NCBI GenBank assembly: GCA_905182995.1
Contig: CAJJDP010000014.1
Coordinates: 733,639 to 772,052 of the forward strand
Direction: 5' to 3'
DNA: 38,414 nt
Origin: Paramecium octaurelia
Lineage: Eukaryota; Ciliophora; Oligohymenophorea; Peniculida; Parameciidae
In this document: positions 11,430 to 24,247 of the stretch, piece after piece
How positions within the stretch are numbered: the first letter of the stretch is position 1
Layout of the letters: every line of letters begins with the position of its first letter
Notes under the pieces: model-generated
What the model was told of the DNA's origin: nothing
Database searches by the model: none
Seen by the model: only the letters and a program-made list of their open reading frames with translations
Translations under genes and position numbers: made by a program

Positions 11430-12380
11430 AAATTAATTATTCTTCATACACTAATGCTATTAATTTGAAAAAGACTCTGATAATCGTAGGAAAGACCCTA
11501 AAATTTAAATATATGAAATCCCTTATATAAATGGAGAACCAAGGTAGCTGAAGAAGATTTAAAAACTTAAAGAACATTAATTCTTTAATCTGCCATAAAA
11601 CAATGACTCCTTCATCTCTGGTGCTGCAATGGTTGATAATTCAATAATCGTATGGTCATAGGTACAAATCCAAACAGCACTATTTAATATGGTATGTAGT
11701 ATAGATTGAAGGGGCATTAGGATTAGGTGTCCAACTTACTTATTCATCCAATTAGAGAGGATATTATTATTTCAGGTTCTCAAGATTCAACAATAAAATT
11801 CTGGTCAAAAGATCATTAATGGAGTTGTTAGCAAACAATGAATGAATTTAAAACTACAATAAATGGAATGGTAATTAATAATTTAGGTGACTAATTTGTA
11901 TCTTGTTCAAAGGAAAAATTAATTATAGTAATGAGACCTGATCCATAATTTTAATGGTCTGTTAAATAACGAATTTACAAATGATCTATATTGGCTATCT
12001 TACCACATTTGGGAACTTAACTTCACTTTTTCGCTTAAAATGAACATTAGCACTTTGTTAAATCATTAGACCATTTACATTTAGAAACACCTGGTCAATA
12101 ATGTTTTGCCCTATTCCCACCTTGCTATTCTCCTATCACAGAGACACTTATAATAAAAAATGGAAATGAAGTCAATGTAGTAAAATTTTCATTCCTAAAG
12201 TCCAAAGAAGGAATCTAGATTAGGGAAAGTGAAGGAGGATGGACTTGCAAATTAGAACAAGTAATTGAATATGCAGATTATTTTCTTTTTGGCTCAATGA
12301 GTAAAGACGGAGAATATCTTGTATCGTATTTATCCGATTCATTATCAATTCAAATTAGAAAATACACAATGTAAGAATGA
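11430..12380 (+). pseudogene. WD40-repeat protein, broken (copy 2, N terminus missing)
   Basis: This is a paralogue of the preceding gene in the same orientation. It starts with degraded blades (KDPKIQIYEIPYINGEPR, then FISGAAMVDNSIIVWSQ) split by frameshifts. From 11712 to 12380 one frame is continuous and ends at a plausible C terminus (QIRKYTMQE, TGA 12378-12380). It contains IIISGSQDSTIKFWSKDHQW, FVSCSKEKLIIVM and, near the end, MSKDGEYLVSYLSDSLSIQI, which matches KKGEYLITWDDFS in copy 1. A single TGA at 11982-11984 interrupts it after RIYK. By alignment with copy 1 (QLWGHRLCF) this is about where the family has a tryptophan, so a TGG to TGA change is likely. The Cys/His finger and first blade are absent. 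Confidence 0.78.
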
Positions 12381-14589
12381 GATCCAATTTACATAATTCA
12401 CACATTTATTAAAAATTAAAACACATATATTTAATATTTTACATTTATTGAATTGTCATTAAATTTATGAATTAATTCATCAATAATTAATTTATAATAA
12501 AGTAAGAATTGTTATGCATCTTATAAAAACTATATCATGCTTTATAGAATTTAAACATTTTTACTAGTTAATAGTCTTCTTTCATGTTCAAACTGCTTCT
12601 TCTATTTTGTTTACATTAAAATTAATATTCTTCAATTATCTTGATTTAATTTTTGATTTTATAACATTCCTCTTTAATATTTTTAAACAATTAATTGGTG
12701 TAATTGAAAATCAAATAATTAGTAAATTGTTCACCTATAATTTAATGGTTTTTGACATTGTTTGTGTTGATAACTATTTAAAAGCCTGTTAATCATGCAC
12801 TATTTATCATTTCTAATAAATATTGACTTCGACATTCGCTTTAAGTCGACTACGAAATAGAAATATAAGTTACTTATCTTATAAATTTCTGCAAGATTCT
12901 CCATATCATCCTTAACTATCATTTTCTATGATATAACATTTTTCAAGGATGAGATTTTCATTGAAATATTTAGTACAAAACTTATGATTATTGAGAAATG
13001 CAATTTATAAATTAAGTGGCAGGATCTTATTAAAAGGATTACTTGACATATTATGTTGTAATCTTGTTCCCTATTGGTTTTCCAATCTAAAGTTCCTTAG
13101 AATTCTTTTCTAATAGAGCTGGGTCTGCAAAGATAAAGTGAAATGAACCTCATTATCTTTATCTTGCCTGGTATAAGTTTTCCATCTCTTCTCACTATTT
13201 AGTCCCAATGAGTTCTAATTTATATATTTTCTGAAACAGGAAAAAAATAATAATGAATTCAATTTATTCGCATTTTAATTTTAGAATTTGAGATTGATTT
13301 ACTAATTTGAATCAAATTTATATAAAAAAAATTAAAACTAAAAAGTAGATAGTAGTAAGATTCTCAAAAGAAAACCCAAATTTCTAATTTATTCAAGAAA
13401 GTATAGGAGCTTGAGCTAGCAACAAAATATTATTTATACAAAGGTTATCTCGAGCTATTTAACCATTATTTAAACATTCTTTTCTTATTCCTTCTCTAAA
13501 GTTGTCCCTATTAGAGAACACAGCAAGCAAATTTTATTAAACAATTAAACTGCATCAAGTGATTATGATTAATACTTGATAACTTAATGGGTGAAATAAT
13601 GAGAGAATCTAATGTCAAATAAATAAATTCATATTTGAATAAATATTTTATAGTCTATCTCTATGATTTTTTAATTAATTTTGAAGTACTTTAATTGCTC
13701 TTTATCAAGAAAATAGATTTAATTACGAACTTCTTTTACTTATATTTGGAAAATCAATATTTAGTTTATTTTGTAATGACCACCTTGTTGATATTTAATA
13801 CGCTTATAAAATCAATTTCGATTAATTTAATTTTGAGATCAAAGGTTTTAAACTTCAATATAGGATAGTGAGGGCATTTAATAATTTAGCGCTTTTATGA
13901 ATGAAATATAAAAGTAATCGATTAAGATTTGGTTATTCTAATTTCTTTTTTTGAGTTCAGTAACATATTTTTTCATCGTACATATTGAAATTGCAAATAA
14001 TTTTGTTGGAAGATATTTAAATTTTTGACGTATATTCTGAAAATAAAAAATAAATTAACTCACTCACTCATAAATTTATAAAGTTTAGTTTTTTCAGAAT
14101 CACTTTTTAAAAAGATGTATTTCCTCCAGAAAGGAATGTGTAAATCAAATCAATTTTTTTTGTCATTTTAAGTGTATTATATAACATCATCATGACCTTA
14201 TATATGTAAATTGTACATTATTGAGGATTATAAATTAAGGAAATAGAATAATATAATCTTAAAAATATTAAATAAATAAATAAAAGATAAAAGTGAAAAA
14301 AGCAATGTAATTTAATTTAATTAGATATTTTTATTAATTTTATATTAAATTCTTTATGATTCAAGAAGTTGATGCTTCCAGTTAGATGAGTTCAACCTAA
14401 TTGTTATGGAAATATTTATCCATTTTATTATCAAGATATTTTATTTGCGGTGGATTACAAGTTGTGACATAAACATCAAAGTTCAGCAAACGCTCTGATT
14501 TTATCAAAATCTAACAAAAACATTAATAGAAAATCAAAATTATTCTTTAATAGTAATTATTTATATCAAATTATGTTAATCATTCAACT
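12381..14589. other. Long AT-rich stretch without a supportable gene
   Basis: About 2.2 kb with no family motif on either strand, no RNA gene and no tandem repeat that I can see. Short A/T runs dominate. Confidence 0.45.
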
Positions 14590-15612
14590 TGTAAGGACAG
14601 CCTCTTTAAATGGTGAAGATTTCTCAAGGTTTGGAGCAATCAAGCACAAAATTGGCATATAATCATTCCAAATCCCAATGAAGTACTATTAACCATAAAG
14701 TCTAATCTTAATTGTGTGTTGTCAAACTATTTTTATTATTAATTACCTAAACTCGTCACCATATACAATTAATACCTAAGTATCTTCTTCATATAATTCA
14801 AGGTACATAGAATCTATTTATAAACCCATTACAGTTATATTCAGTCCTACTCCCCCTAACTTCTAAGAACCAGCTATTTCATATCCTGCGAGTAATGGAT
14901 TCGATTAATTGAATAACATCATAATATTCTTTAATTGTCTTCTATTTAGCCTCTTCTTTTTACTCTTAGTGTGTCAGTAATAATCTAATATTTGGTATAT
15001 TCTAAGGCATTGTCAAATTAATAATTTTCTATTCATTCGTCCTTTATTTAAACAACCTTTCTCTCTTTAATAAAGAAATAAATGGCAGCAACACTTCTTA
15101 CTATAAGAAATACATCATCAACGACTATAACGGATACATATACTCATCATGCATCAATTCTCTCTTCCATTCCTCATCCTTTTTGATCACCCGTAGCTTC
15201 TTATTAGAAACTCATCACAACTATGAATTACTATAATATATCTCATTTTTCTCCAATCAATTTCATCAAGCCCAATTATTCTCACATTTTGAAATCTGAT
15301 TGAGCATTCGGATCCTTTCTGATGATTTATCAAGTCTTTATTATAAAAAAAGAAATTCACAATATTTCCATCAACTCCATTTTCCTACATCTACCTTTGG
15401 ATTGTTTTATTATTGGGGCTCCAATGAACTTAAATTCATCCCACCTTTAATTATCATCCAATTATTCGGAATTCTTTTGAGTATTCCCTCTGAATCGTTT
15501 CTACTTATGCTTTCCCTGGGAGATTCTCAAGAATAGCATTCACCTTTCTTTTCCAAGTAACATCTCGTCTAGTGCTCTCCAACCTTCGGAATTATCCTTC
15601 TTGAGGTGGTGC
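14590..15612 (-). pseudogene. Unrecognised coding remnant with several frameshifts
   Basis: Reading the minus strand from 15612 downward gives protein-like segments in changing frames: TRRDVTWKRKVNAILENLPG followed by KAQVETIQREYSKEFRIIG; then RWDEFKFIGAPIIKQSKGR; then CSIRFQNVRIIGLDEIDWRK; then KLRVIKKDEEWKRELMHDEY; then KEEAKQKTIKEYYDVIQLIE; then YEIAGSQKLGGVGLNITVMG and YLELYEEDTQVLIVYGDEF. The order is consistent and the composition coding-like. It is also somewhat richer in G and C than the flanks. At least four changes of frame or TGA codons interrupt it. I do not recognise the family. It is best read as one decayed gene of about 330 residues. Confidence 0.45.
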
Positions 15613-15787
15613 TTACCTCTATTTATCCTTAGAAAGGTGACATCCCAAGTTTTTCTTATATATATCCTCTGCCCAGATATTTATTTTTTATTTTAACTAT
15701 CTTTTAATAATTAATTGAATAATTCTAACATTTTATTTGTAATAAGTGTCAACTAAATTTAACTCTCCGCTTAAAATCTGTTTATGA

Positions 15788-16153
15788 GATTTATTAATAT
15801 GCAAATTTGTTTTGATTGACTTTGCTGTTTTTTCAAAATATATTACTTTGTTAATTGAATAGGAATTTTAACTGCAGGTAAAGACTGTTTCTAATTCATC
15901 TTCATATTAGTAGTTGAATTGGAATACATTTATAGAGTATCTGTCAACAAATTGTAATTACGTCTCTTCTCACTACTCATTTGAAGGTTATTAGCAATGC
16001 AAAATAAGAAAAAAGCAATTGAGCCTTTTGAATGAAAAGAAAGTTCCGAGGAAATTAGCCACCCAAATACAAGAATTATTTGGAAATGAGGTCAATAGAT
16101 CAGAATCCGAAATAAAGATATATAAAATTTGCTGGGAATTTGAAATTGACTGA
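15788..16153 (+). pseudogene. Short unrecognised coding remnant
   Basis: A 121-codon TGA-free frame has a basic, charged stretch (KKQLSLLNEKKVPRKLATQI, then QELFGNEVNRSESEIKIYKI) after a cysteine-containing part (NCNYVSSHYSFEGYQQCKIR). No in-frame ATG is present, so it would be an internal or 3' fragment. The frame after TGA 16151 remains partly readable (NSSVAKIEMKAPFVVGASYL). Its last 89 bases are the first bases of the 1200-bp duplicated block. Confidence 0.3.
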
Positions 16154-18465
16154 ATCCATATCTAGTTTTCAAATAGTTCAGTTGCCAAAATAGAAATGAA
16201 AGCTCCTTTTGTGGTTGGAGCTTCGTATTTAGTTAATAGAGTTAAATAGATTTGGATCAAGAGATAAATCTTATATTAGTTAACCTGAACAATTAGATAT
16301 TCCAAAAGTTTAATGATAGAAAACAGAATCAAAAAAGCATATTGATTTACATAGGATTGCTATTCAAAATTCAAAAAAGAAAATAGTTTTAAGATTAATT
16401 TATGGATCAGCCTTTTAAGTAGATGGTAGATGAACTAAAATCTCACAATACTTGCCAACCTTGTCTTAATCTAGAAAGTATGCATCTAAATATTAAAATA
16501 CTGTCTGATTAGATAATTGAAAATCTACTTTGAAATAGTTCATTAGTATTTATTTTTTGAACAACACACTATGCATCCTACTTTAGCATAGAATTGAATT
16601 ATGTTATCCAATTATATAAGGTATCAATAATCATATAAAACAATCATTAAGGAATTGAGTATAGCCGATCTCTAAGCTACTAAAAGTGTGAGTATTTATT
16701 AAGAAGGTTAAATTGGATTATGAGTCATCCAATTATTATGTCTCCAAAACTAAATAGATGAGCAATTAAATAAAGAATAAATAATAATTTTGAAATAGAT
16801 TTAGCATTATGAATACTCCCCCCAAAAAATCAGAAATACATAATTAATTGAATAAAGTCATTATCCCTATCCAAAATATTGAAGTAAAGCTGATGATAGA
16901 CAATCTGAAGTTGGAAACTGCTAAAAATATATTAAGTTTTTAATATCTTTTAAATTGATTATTAAAAGTGATCTTGATGCATATAAAACAAAATTGCAGA
17001 TAGGGTAGTTTGCAAAAAAATTTGCAGTCAGTATTTGGTTCACGAATATAAGGCAGTTATTGCCTTATATTCTTGTTCTCCATCAAGTAATCCAAAATCA
17101 ACCATTGTCATCAATATTAGTAATGTTTTGCTCAAAACTTTTCCTTGTCATAAAGTTGGGTAAATAATAAAGCTGCTGCCTTCTTTAGCCTGCCACTATA
17201 GATAAATGTTAGAGTCTTCTAATGACTGCTCTCACTCCAATACATTAACAACTTTTGAAAAGCTNAAATACAAGAATTATTTGGAAATGAGGTCAATAGA
17301 TCAGAATCCGAAATAAAGATATATAAAATTTGCTGGGAATTTGAAATTGACTGAATCCATATCTAGTTTTCAAATAGTTCAGTTGCCAAAATAGAAATGA
17401 AAGCTCCTTTTGTGGTTGGAGCTTCGTATTTAGTTAATAGAGTTAAATAGATTTGGATCAAGAGATAAATCTTATATTAGTTAACCTGAACAATTAGATA
17501 TTCCAAAAGTTTAATGATAGAAAACAGAATCAAAAAAGCATATTGATTTACATAGGATTGCTATTCAAAATTCAAAAAAGAAAATAGTTTTAAGATTAAT
17601 TTATGGATCAGCCTTTTAAGTAGATGGTAGATGAACTAAAATCTCACAATACTTGCCAACCTTGTCTTAATCTAGAAAGTATGCATCTAAATATTAAAAT
17701 ACTGTCTGATTAGATAATTGAAAATCTACTTTGAAATAGTTCATTAGTATTTATTTTTTGAACAACACACTATGCATCCTACTTTAGCATAGAATTGAAT
17801 TATGTTATCCAATTATATAAGGTATCAATAATCATATAAAACAATCATTAAGGAATTGAGTATAGCCGATCTCTAAGCTACTAAAAGTGTGAGTATTTAT
17901 TAAGAAGGTTAAATTGGATTATGAGTCATCCAATTATTATGTCTCCAAAACTAAATAGATGAGCAATTAAATAAAGAATAAATAATAATTTTGAAATAGA
18001 TTTAGCATTATGAATACTCCCCCCAAAAAATCAGAAATACATAATTAATTGAATAAAGTCATTATCCCTATCCAAAATATTGAAGTAAAGCTGATGATAG
18101 ACAATCTGAAGTTGGAAACTGCTAAAAATATATTAAGTTTTTAATATCTTTTAAATTGATTATTAAAAGTGATCTTGATGCATATAAAACAAAATTGCAG
18201 ATAGGGTAGTTTGCAAAAAAATTTGCAGTCAGTATTTGGTTCACGAATATAAGGCAGTTATTGCCTTATATTCTTGTTCTCCATCAAGTAATCCAAAATC
18301 AACCATTGTCATCAATATTAGTAATGTTTTGCTCAAAACTTTTCCTTGTCATAAAGTTGGGTAAATAATAAAGCTGCTGCCTTCTTTAGCCTGCCACTAT
18401 AGATAAATGTTAGAGTCTTCTAATGACTGCTCTCACTCCAATACATTAACAACTTTTGAAAAGCT
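16065..18465 (+). repeat. Exact 1200-bp direct duplication across a single N (probable assembly artefact)
   Basis: Bases 16065-17264 reappear as 17266-18465, identical as far as I can follow by eye, with one N at 17265 between them. The sequence before the N is thus a full repeat of what follows. This is what a scaffold join of two overlapping contigs looks like when the overlap was not merged. It contains no recognised gene beyond the end of the preceding remnant. Any gene count or repeat analysis should use one copy only. Confidence 0.95.
17044..17072. other. Perfect 12-bp hairpin (also at 18245-18273)
   Basis: GAATATAAGGCA and its exact reverse complement are separated by five bases (GTTAT). 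The second copy lies in the duplicated block. It has no poly-T tail or flanking gene that would make it a terminator, and a stem of this length is not far beyond chance in a window of this size. Confidence 0.5.
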
Positions 18466-19328
18466 TATGAACCAAATTACTTCCTCAATATTTATAAAAG
18501 ATGCAGCATCAAATCAAAAAACTTTAAATAAATCTTTAGAAGATCTTCTCAACTAATTCACAATGAGACTTGTTTTAATATATTTAAAATGACATCAATT
18601 CTTGATTCACAGTTATTTTAAATGATAAATTAATAAGCTTGATCTGGTTTTGTTCATTGTTTTCATACAAAATATAAAACTTTGCTTCTGACTGTCATGC
18701 CTAAAATACTCATCTTTTGTAATCCTCTTGTTCTACTCTTAAATTAATGGATTATTTTCAAAAATATATTTCAAAATTCCTTCAACTCTTTATATTTCTT
18801 TCTGTTCCTCAGAAATCATATAATGAGAAATTTACCTTGAATAAATGTACAAAATTATAATTTAGATTGTTTTAGATCTGGCCATTCAAATTCTAAAAAA
18901 TAAGTAAATGTTTATTATTTTTACTTTCGCAACAGTGTAAAATTGACGCGATAAAATACAATAGAGATATAATCCTTCTAATTCTACATTACTCTTTTAT
19001 ATAAAGAAAATGACAAGTTAGAGAAACTCACTAAGTAGTGTACTTCTATTCAACAAAGATATTATTTTTGATTTTATATCTCATTCAATAAAAGCAAAAT
19101 TAATTCATATTGACAAGTTTTTCTCTTTTAATAAATAATTCAACCTGTTGATTTTGGTGATGCAATTTAATCGAATTTGTTAGAAAATTTGTTAAAAATT
19201 AAAACTTAGAAACTTTTTTTTTCTTTCAAATAAGGACTATTATATTTAATTTAAATTATATATTAAATTTATAACAAAATTTCTGATTTTTTTAGCATTA
19301 ATTTTTGTCTTATATTCATTGACTGATA
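18466..19328. other. AT-rich stretch without a supportable gene
   Basis: No motif, RNA gene or repeat was recognised downstream of the duplicated block and before the minus-strand remnant. Confidence 0.4.
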
Positions 19329-20059
19329 TCAAATCATTTAGCATATTGAGGAACATTCTTTATCCACCTGCTGCACTTCACGAGAGGTATACGAATATTG
19401 CCTAACTCCATCTTCAAATATCTCCCTTAGCTTTTTCTTTTCCTTTAATATCTTTTCTTAGTTTCTTTCTAAATAGCTTAATATGATAAATGCATCCTCA
19501 GTCCCGCAAATCAAATATATATCCTTAAATAAATCTTAAGAACCTCTTTCGTTTGCAAATAAATCGTCAACTCTTTCACTAAAAATTGTTTTTTTCTTTA
19601 TTTACCATTAGCCTATAGTTATTTTTCCCATAGCTATCGCTACCATTTGCACTTCAAATTTCATACTTTTATAGATTTACAGCAAAAATTATTAGTATTT
19701 GATTAAGACTTCTTACTCTGTTTTTAAATTTATTCACATTCTTTTCATCAATTGCATAATCAAGGGAGGCATTTAAAATTTAAAAAGATTTCCAATAATA
19801 GGTATTTTAGAAAGTGTTGATGAGTCAATTTTAGAAATTTTTTTGAACTATATTAAAGACATTCTCTTTCATCTACTCCATTTAGGTTTATTTAAAATAA
19901 ATCTGTCGAGATTTCTTACATTGCTTGTAAGCAATTGAAAAGCTTCCAAAATAAAAATAGGCTATAAGATTTTTATAACTAGTTTTCTGGTTTATTAAGA
20001 TTATTTAATAATGATTCTATCTTATTGAATCAAAAATATTACATTTTCCTCTAATTAAT
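19329..20059 (-). pseudogene. Unrecognised coding remnant with frameshifts
   Basis: The minus strand reads as coding in successive frames. The upstream part (about 20059-19820) includes NLIAYFYFGSFSIAYKQCKK and MEQMKENVFNIVQKNFQN. The middle part has YYWKSFQILNASLDYAIDEK and NVNKFKNRVRSLNQILIIFA. From ATG 19664 a clean 111-codon frame runs to TGA 19329-19331, with MVAIAMGKITIGQWQIKKK, FSERVDDLFANERGSQDLFK and LSYLERNQEKILKEKKKLRE. The last part is strongly charged and helical, unlike random AT-rich translation. I cannot name the family. At least two frame changes, near 19820 and 19665, separate the pieces, and no GTA...TAG intron repairs either, so this is probably a decayed gene. Confidence 0.45.
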
Positions 20060-21523
20060 TTATTTTTATATTAGATTCAAGTAATTCTTATTTTAATTGT
20101 TAACCATTTATAATATTTAAACCAGTAATTCAATTTCAACTTATTACTTTTCAGGTTTTGCTGATTCAGTCATTGTGGTTGATAGAATTGGATTTATTCT
20201 GTTTTAAATTGATTCTAAGGCTGTGTTATATTTTAGTATAATTAATTACTATTATTAGTTTTCAATTGGGAACTTCTAATTGACTATTTTATATTATTAC
20301 AATCTTATTCCAATTCCTTAAGCAAATCAACCTTATTTTCTAAAAAATTAATATTTCCTTAGCTTAAATGAAATTTCAAGATTTCTAATTAACTTAGATT
20401 TGAAAAAAGGAATTGGTATTTTTCAAACATTCAAAAGCTTATTGTGTATGATCAGGAGGTAAATAATAATAATCTGCTAAATTGCATAACATTAATGGGT
20501 TATTAGGCTATATTGATAATCGTTATAAATAATGAATTGATGCCTTGTCTTTCTCACCGATACCAGAATATAAATTGCCTAATATATTAAGTAAGGTAGT
20601 AGTCACCTCTATTAATGTAAACCTATATTTGGATTAATTTAATAACTTTAATCGAAATTACTAAATGCAGAATCATTTAGTTGCTCATTCATATAATTCA
20701 CACCTAGATTAACTTACTCATCTTACCTCTACATATAAATGCAGAAAAAACAATTACAATCTTTTTCTAAAGCTTAACCCATTATTAATACTTTGATTAA
20801 GCCAATATATTATTTTACTTCATTATTTGTGTAAGCTCAAATTTTATATCAATACAATAAATATTCTTCTTCAGTGATTCATTAGCAATTCAAATATTTG
20901 ACCTCAAAAGCCTTTAGTTATAAATGGAAAATTATTAGCCCATAAAACTTATGATAATTTATATAACAATTTCCTTTTTCAACTCTCACCATTCTGATAA
21001 TACCTTTGAAGGACTAAAAATAGCGGAAGAGATTACAACCTAAAAGACCTTTCTAAATCTATTACAAATAGTTAATAGATATTATCACAAATATTATTTA
21101 TTTATAAATGGCACTAGACGTTACCTAACAATTCTGAAACATTCTTCGTGATACAGATCGCTTTAGACAATAACTAGCGATTTGTTATTACTAAGTAATC
21201 AACTTCCCACTCCTGTATCTTATCACAAATAGAAGTTTAGCAAGAGAAATTATGTAGAAATAATATAAAATATTCAAAACATTGATATTATTTTTAACTT
21301 TTAGACTAAACTTCCCAACTAGATAAATATTTTGATTATTATGAAGTATGATAAAATAAATAAACATGATTATGTGGTTAGTTGTATTTCGACTTATCAC
21401 ACAAGCAGTTGGGTGGAGAGATAATAGAGGAATAAAAATTTTAAATTATATTATTCTTGGTATTAAACTTTTGGAATTTTTGCTCGTAAATGTCCTGAAT
21501 TACATACATACATGCTTGATATG
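20060..21523. other. Stretch without a supportable gene
   Basis: Two overlapping + strand frames around 20590-20950 are both free of TGA for about 90-120 codons and neither shows a motif, so chance is likely. A 94-codon hydrophobic frame at 21366-21650, open even under the standard code, has no recognisable family and runs into the 1279-bp duplicated block. Confidence 0.4.
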
Positions 21524-24082
21524 CATCCACATGAATGTGTTTGTAAATATTTGCACTATTATAGCTTACGCCTTGATTTGCAAGGGTGTAACAGAAATAC
21601 AAGTAAAAATTGAGGCAAATGGTACCCCTCTTCTCCTAAAGGAAATTTAAGTAATGATAATAAATTATTTGAATATTTGTAATCTAATTCTTCTCTAATT
21701 CAATATTAAATTACATGAGCAGCAGCAAAGTAAATTTGATATTATTTAATTTTTTCACCCACCTTTTTCTTTAATATCCTTAATATAATTTTTGTTTTAC
21801 TTTATTTGATTTTGATTCAATGGACCCTACAGCTGTATTTCCTAACTAGATTAACATAACCATAATTGCCACAAGATATTCACTGCAGATAGAATCCCTA
21901 AAACTTTACAAAAATTGTCCAACATCCTCTAAAAGACTTTTAATATATATATATATTCATCGAAGTCCAATTACTAAAAATTCAAAATTAATAATTAATT
22001 ATAATTAAATATATTAGATAAAACAACGATAATCAATATAACTTAATCCAAATTGAACTCACATTGAATGAATTAGATTCAGTATATAGTGAGAATATGT
22101 ATACTGATTATCAGCATAATTTAATATTTTTTAATAGTAAGAATTCCTTGATGAAACTTCTTTTGGTCAATATATAAATGATGCTGGTTAAAAGTCAAAG
22201 GAAGAGCGTGATTATTTCAAAAAGTAAGAAAGAATAAGCATTTTCAGGAATCAGGCCCCAAAGGTAATTAGCCTACTAATTTATAAGTTGGTTATGAACT
22301 GTCAGTTTGAATTGGTTCATCTTTAGCGTTATAAATTTTATATAGAAAAGTAATATTAATAAATGGTATTCTGAATAATTCCTGAATTTAATTCCAATGA
22401 ACGAGCTTTAAGTTAATTAAAAATAATTGCTAATATTAAAAGTATTTTATATTACAACCAACGTTATGAAGCAAATTTGAATGCGAGACTGCGTTTAAGA
22501 TTGAAAAATAAATAAAAGTGCAACTTACAAGGTGTTTGTAAAGTAGTAATAATAAATGATACGTTAATTATATTTTACATCATCCATTTGTGAATTATTC
22601 ATTTATGAAAACATTATACTCTATATTCTTGATAATTTATAACATTTATGCCATCCTAGATTTTAACCTTACCAAAAAGGATTGTATTGGAATCTAGCTT
22701 AAGTGCAACATTTTTTTTCCTGTGGATTCTAGAATTATGCTTAAACATTGGTGATGGAGTTGCTTTCTGATAGACATTATAAATTTTATTGCTAAAGTAA
22801 GANCATCCACATGAATGTGTTTGTAAATATTTGCACTATTATAGCTTACGCCTTGATTTGCAAGGGTGTAACAGAAATACAAGTAAAAATTGAGGCAAAT
22901 GGTACCCCTCTTCTCCTAAAGGAAATTTAAGTAATGATAATAAATTATTTGAATATTTGTAATCTAATTCTTCTCTAATTCAATATTAAATTACATGAGC
23001 AGCAGCAAAGTAAATTTGATATTATTTAATTTTTTCACCCACCTTTTTCTTTAATATCCTTAATATAATTTTTGTTTTACTTTATTTGATTTTGATTCAA
23101 TGGACCCTACAGCTGTATTTCCTAACTAGATTAACATAACCATAATTGCCACAAGATATTCACTGCAGATAGAATCCCTAAAACTTTACAAAAATTGTCC
23201 AACATCCTCTAAAAGACTTTTAATATATATATATATTCATCGAAGTCCAATTACTAAAAATTCAAAATTAATAATTAATTATAATTAAATATATTAGATA
23301 AAACAACGATAATCAATATAACTTAATCCAAATTGAACTCACATTGAATGAATTAGATTCAGTATATAGTGAGAATATGTATACTGATTATCAGCATAAT
23401 TTAATATTTTTTAATAGTAAGAATTCCTTGATGAAACTTCTTTTGGTCAATATATAAATGATGCTGGTTAAAAGTCAAAGGAAGAGCGTGATTATTTCAA
23501 AAAGTAAGAAAGAATAAGCATTTTCAGGAATCAGGCCCCAAAGGTAATTAGCCTACTAATTTATAAGTTGGTTATGAACTGTCAGTTTGAATTGGTTCAT
23601 CTTTAGCGTTATAAATTTTATATAGAAAAGTAATATTAATAAATGGTATTCTGAATAATTCCTGAATTTAATTCCAATGAACGAGCTTTAAGTTAATTAA
23701 AAATAATTGCTAATATTAAAAGTATTTTATATTACAACCAACGTTATGAAGCAAATTTGAATGCGAGACTGCGTTTAAGATTGAAAAATAAATAAAAGTG
23801 CAACTTACAAGGTGTTTGTAAAGTAGTAATAATAAATGATACGTTAATTATATTTTACATCATCCATTTGTGAATTATTCATTTATGAAAACATTATACT
23901 CTATATTCTTGATAATTTATAACATTTATGCCATCCTAGATTTTAACCTTACCAAAAAGGATTGTATTGGAATCTAGCTTAAGTGCAACATTTTTTTTCC
24001 TGTGGATTCTAGAATTATGCTTAAACATTGGTGATGGAGTTGCTTTCTGATAGACATTATAAATTTTATTGCTAAAGTAAGA
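21524..24082 (+). repeat. Exact 1279-bp direct duplication across a single N (probable assembly artefact)
   Basis: Bases 21524-22802 reappear as 22804-24082 with one N at 22803 between them, identical as far as I can follow by eye. It is the same arrangement as at 16065-18465 and most simply an unmerged overlap of two contigs. A short frame at its start has several cysteines (HPHECVCKYLHYY on one reading), which could be an edge of the cysteine-rich gene further right, but this is weak. Confidence 0.95.
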
Positions 24083-24247
24083 AAATTTATACATAAGATT
24101 TCTATGATGATATAAATGTGTTCTGTTTGATAATGTCTTTTTAGAATGGATCATATATATGCTAAGTTTGTAAATATCCACATTATGGAGAAGGACAAGG
24201 TTGCTAGTTAGTGACTGGTAGATATGATTATAGTGCTATGCTCCAAT

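Noticed and set aside
17044..17072. Hairpin as a transcription terminator or mobile-element end
   Set aside because: No adjacent gene end, no T-run and no target-site duplication. Such a stem is near chance expectation in this much AT-rich DNA.
16065..18465. Genuine recent segmental duplication
   Set aside because: The single N exactly between identical copies points to a scaffold join; the same pattern occurs again at 21524-24082.
21366..21650. A 94-codon hydrophobic protein open even under the standard code
   Set aside because: No family motif. The minus strand is also open over part of it, and its second half lies in the duplicated block without an equivalent start in the other copy.
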